DNA of 6,538 bases, from NCBI GenBank assembly GCA_023277325.1, contig JALRIQ010000126.1, positions 1 through 6,538 of the forward strand, in the 5' to 3' direction. Numbering within the stretch: the stretch's first letter is position 1; the number at the start of each line of letters is the position of its first letter. Source of the DNA: Bacteroidia bacterium (GTDB taxonomy: Bacteria > Bacteroidota > Bacteroidia > UBA8524). The notes beneath the pieces were generated by a model. The model was not told the origin of the DNA. It made no database searches and saw only the letters and a list, made by a program, of their open reading frames with translations. Positions 6,191-6,538 of the stretch are shown here, piece by piece. A program made the position numbers and the translations under genes.

Positions 6191-6538
6191 ATGAAACATT
6201 GGAAGAAATTAACCCAATCGGAAATTCGCGAGCGGGTATTCACGGCGCTAGATGAGAATGTCAATTTTTTTGATGAAGCCATTGTGGGCGTACCAGCCAG
6301 TCATTTAGACAGTAAGGTGTTTTTCTCGGATGCCAGCTTTTTAAAAGATGCGCCATTTCTTTCTTCCTTAATTCATAACCCGAACCATATTGGTTGTCAT
6401 ACCCTGGGAAAATCGGAGTCCTTTTTCTCCGGCACCCAAGAAATTGAACGTGATCTGATTTCCATCTGTGCCCATGATATTTTGCGCGGAGAAGGCGATT
6501 TTGATGGATATGTGGCCTCTGGAGGTACAGAAGCAAAT
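6191..6538 (+). CDS. PLP-dependent group II decarboxylase (N-terminal part)
   Basis: This reading frame is open through the right edge and gives the first 116 residues. The sequence resembles the N-terminal region of fold-type I, group II amino acid decarboxylases (glutamate, histidine, tyrosine or aromatic amino acid type). Marks are L-D-S-K-V-F at 39-44, N-P-N-H-I-G-C-H-T-L-G at 63-73, F-F-S-G-T-Q-E-I-E at 78-86, and D-G-Y-V-A-S-G-G-T-E-A-N at 105-116. The last is the Gly-rich turn that holds the PLP phosphate in this family. The PLP lysine and the rest of the active site lie beyond the window. The family removes the alpha-carboxyl group of an amino acid in the cytoplasm; which amino acid cannot be told from this part. 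The ATG at 6191 is preceded by a promoter box and no Shine-Dalgarno. No earlier in-frame start fits the family, since the gap upstream is non-coding. Confidence 0.85.
   Translation, partial: MKHWKKLTQSEIRERVFTALDENVNFFDEAIVGVPASHLDSKVFFSDASFLKDAPFLSSLIHNPNHIGCHTLGKSESFFSGTQEIERDLISICAHDILRGEGDFDGYVASGGTEAN

Noticed and set aside
6261..6536. 91-codon ORF on the minus strand at the right edge.
   Set aside because: The + strand frame encodes clear decarboxylase motifs here, and the minus-strand product has none.

Overview
The window looks like an ordinary chromosomal segment of a member of the Bacteroidota, probably Flavobacteriales or a close relative. Four things suggest this. Start codons lack Shine-Dalgarno sequences. 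Three genes are preceded by the Bacteroidota -7 promoter element TAnnTTTG. The lipoprotein carries an S-D-D signal just after its lipid cysteine. The TrkH, MacB-like permease and MCE proteins have the architecture usual in that phylum. Base composition is moderate and even, and I see no mobile element, tRNA, rRNA, CRISPR array or sign of recent transfer. All genes are on the + strand.

Region 1 (1-3251) is a tightly packed operon. It holds the C-terminal third of a class I PLP aminotransferase of the aspartate aminotransferase type. A single-domain heptose-7-phosphate kinase (HldA) starts on the last base of the aminotransferase stop codon. A TrkH-type potassium transporter with an extra four-helix N-terminal domain follows after 4 nt. 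The unit ends in a 109-nt gap (3252-3360) that can form two imperfect hairpins, one right behind the trkH stop and one just upstream of the next promoter.

Region 2 (3361-6074) is about envelope transport. It has a MacB/FtsX-type ABC permease with its own TAnnTTTG box, an MCE (MlaD-like) membrane-anchored lipid-transport protein with its own box, and a small lipoprotein 18 nt further on that has no promoter box and is probably co-transcribed with the MCE gene. No ABC ATPase, MlaE-type permease or TrkA-type regulatory subunit is encoded here, so each transporter must find its partner elsewhere.

Region 3 (6075-6538) is a 116-nt gap with a weak inverted repeat and another TAnnTTTG box, followed by the first 116 codons of a PLP-dependent group II (glutamate/tyrosine-type) decarboxylase that runs off the window.

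I do not see a convincing new multi-gene system. The points most worth a second look are the three promoter boxes lying 4-6 nt from start codons, which predict leaderless or nearly leaderless mRNAs, the voltage-sensor-like N-terminal extension of TrkH, and the adjacency of a MacB-type permease to an MCE protein without their usual partners.
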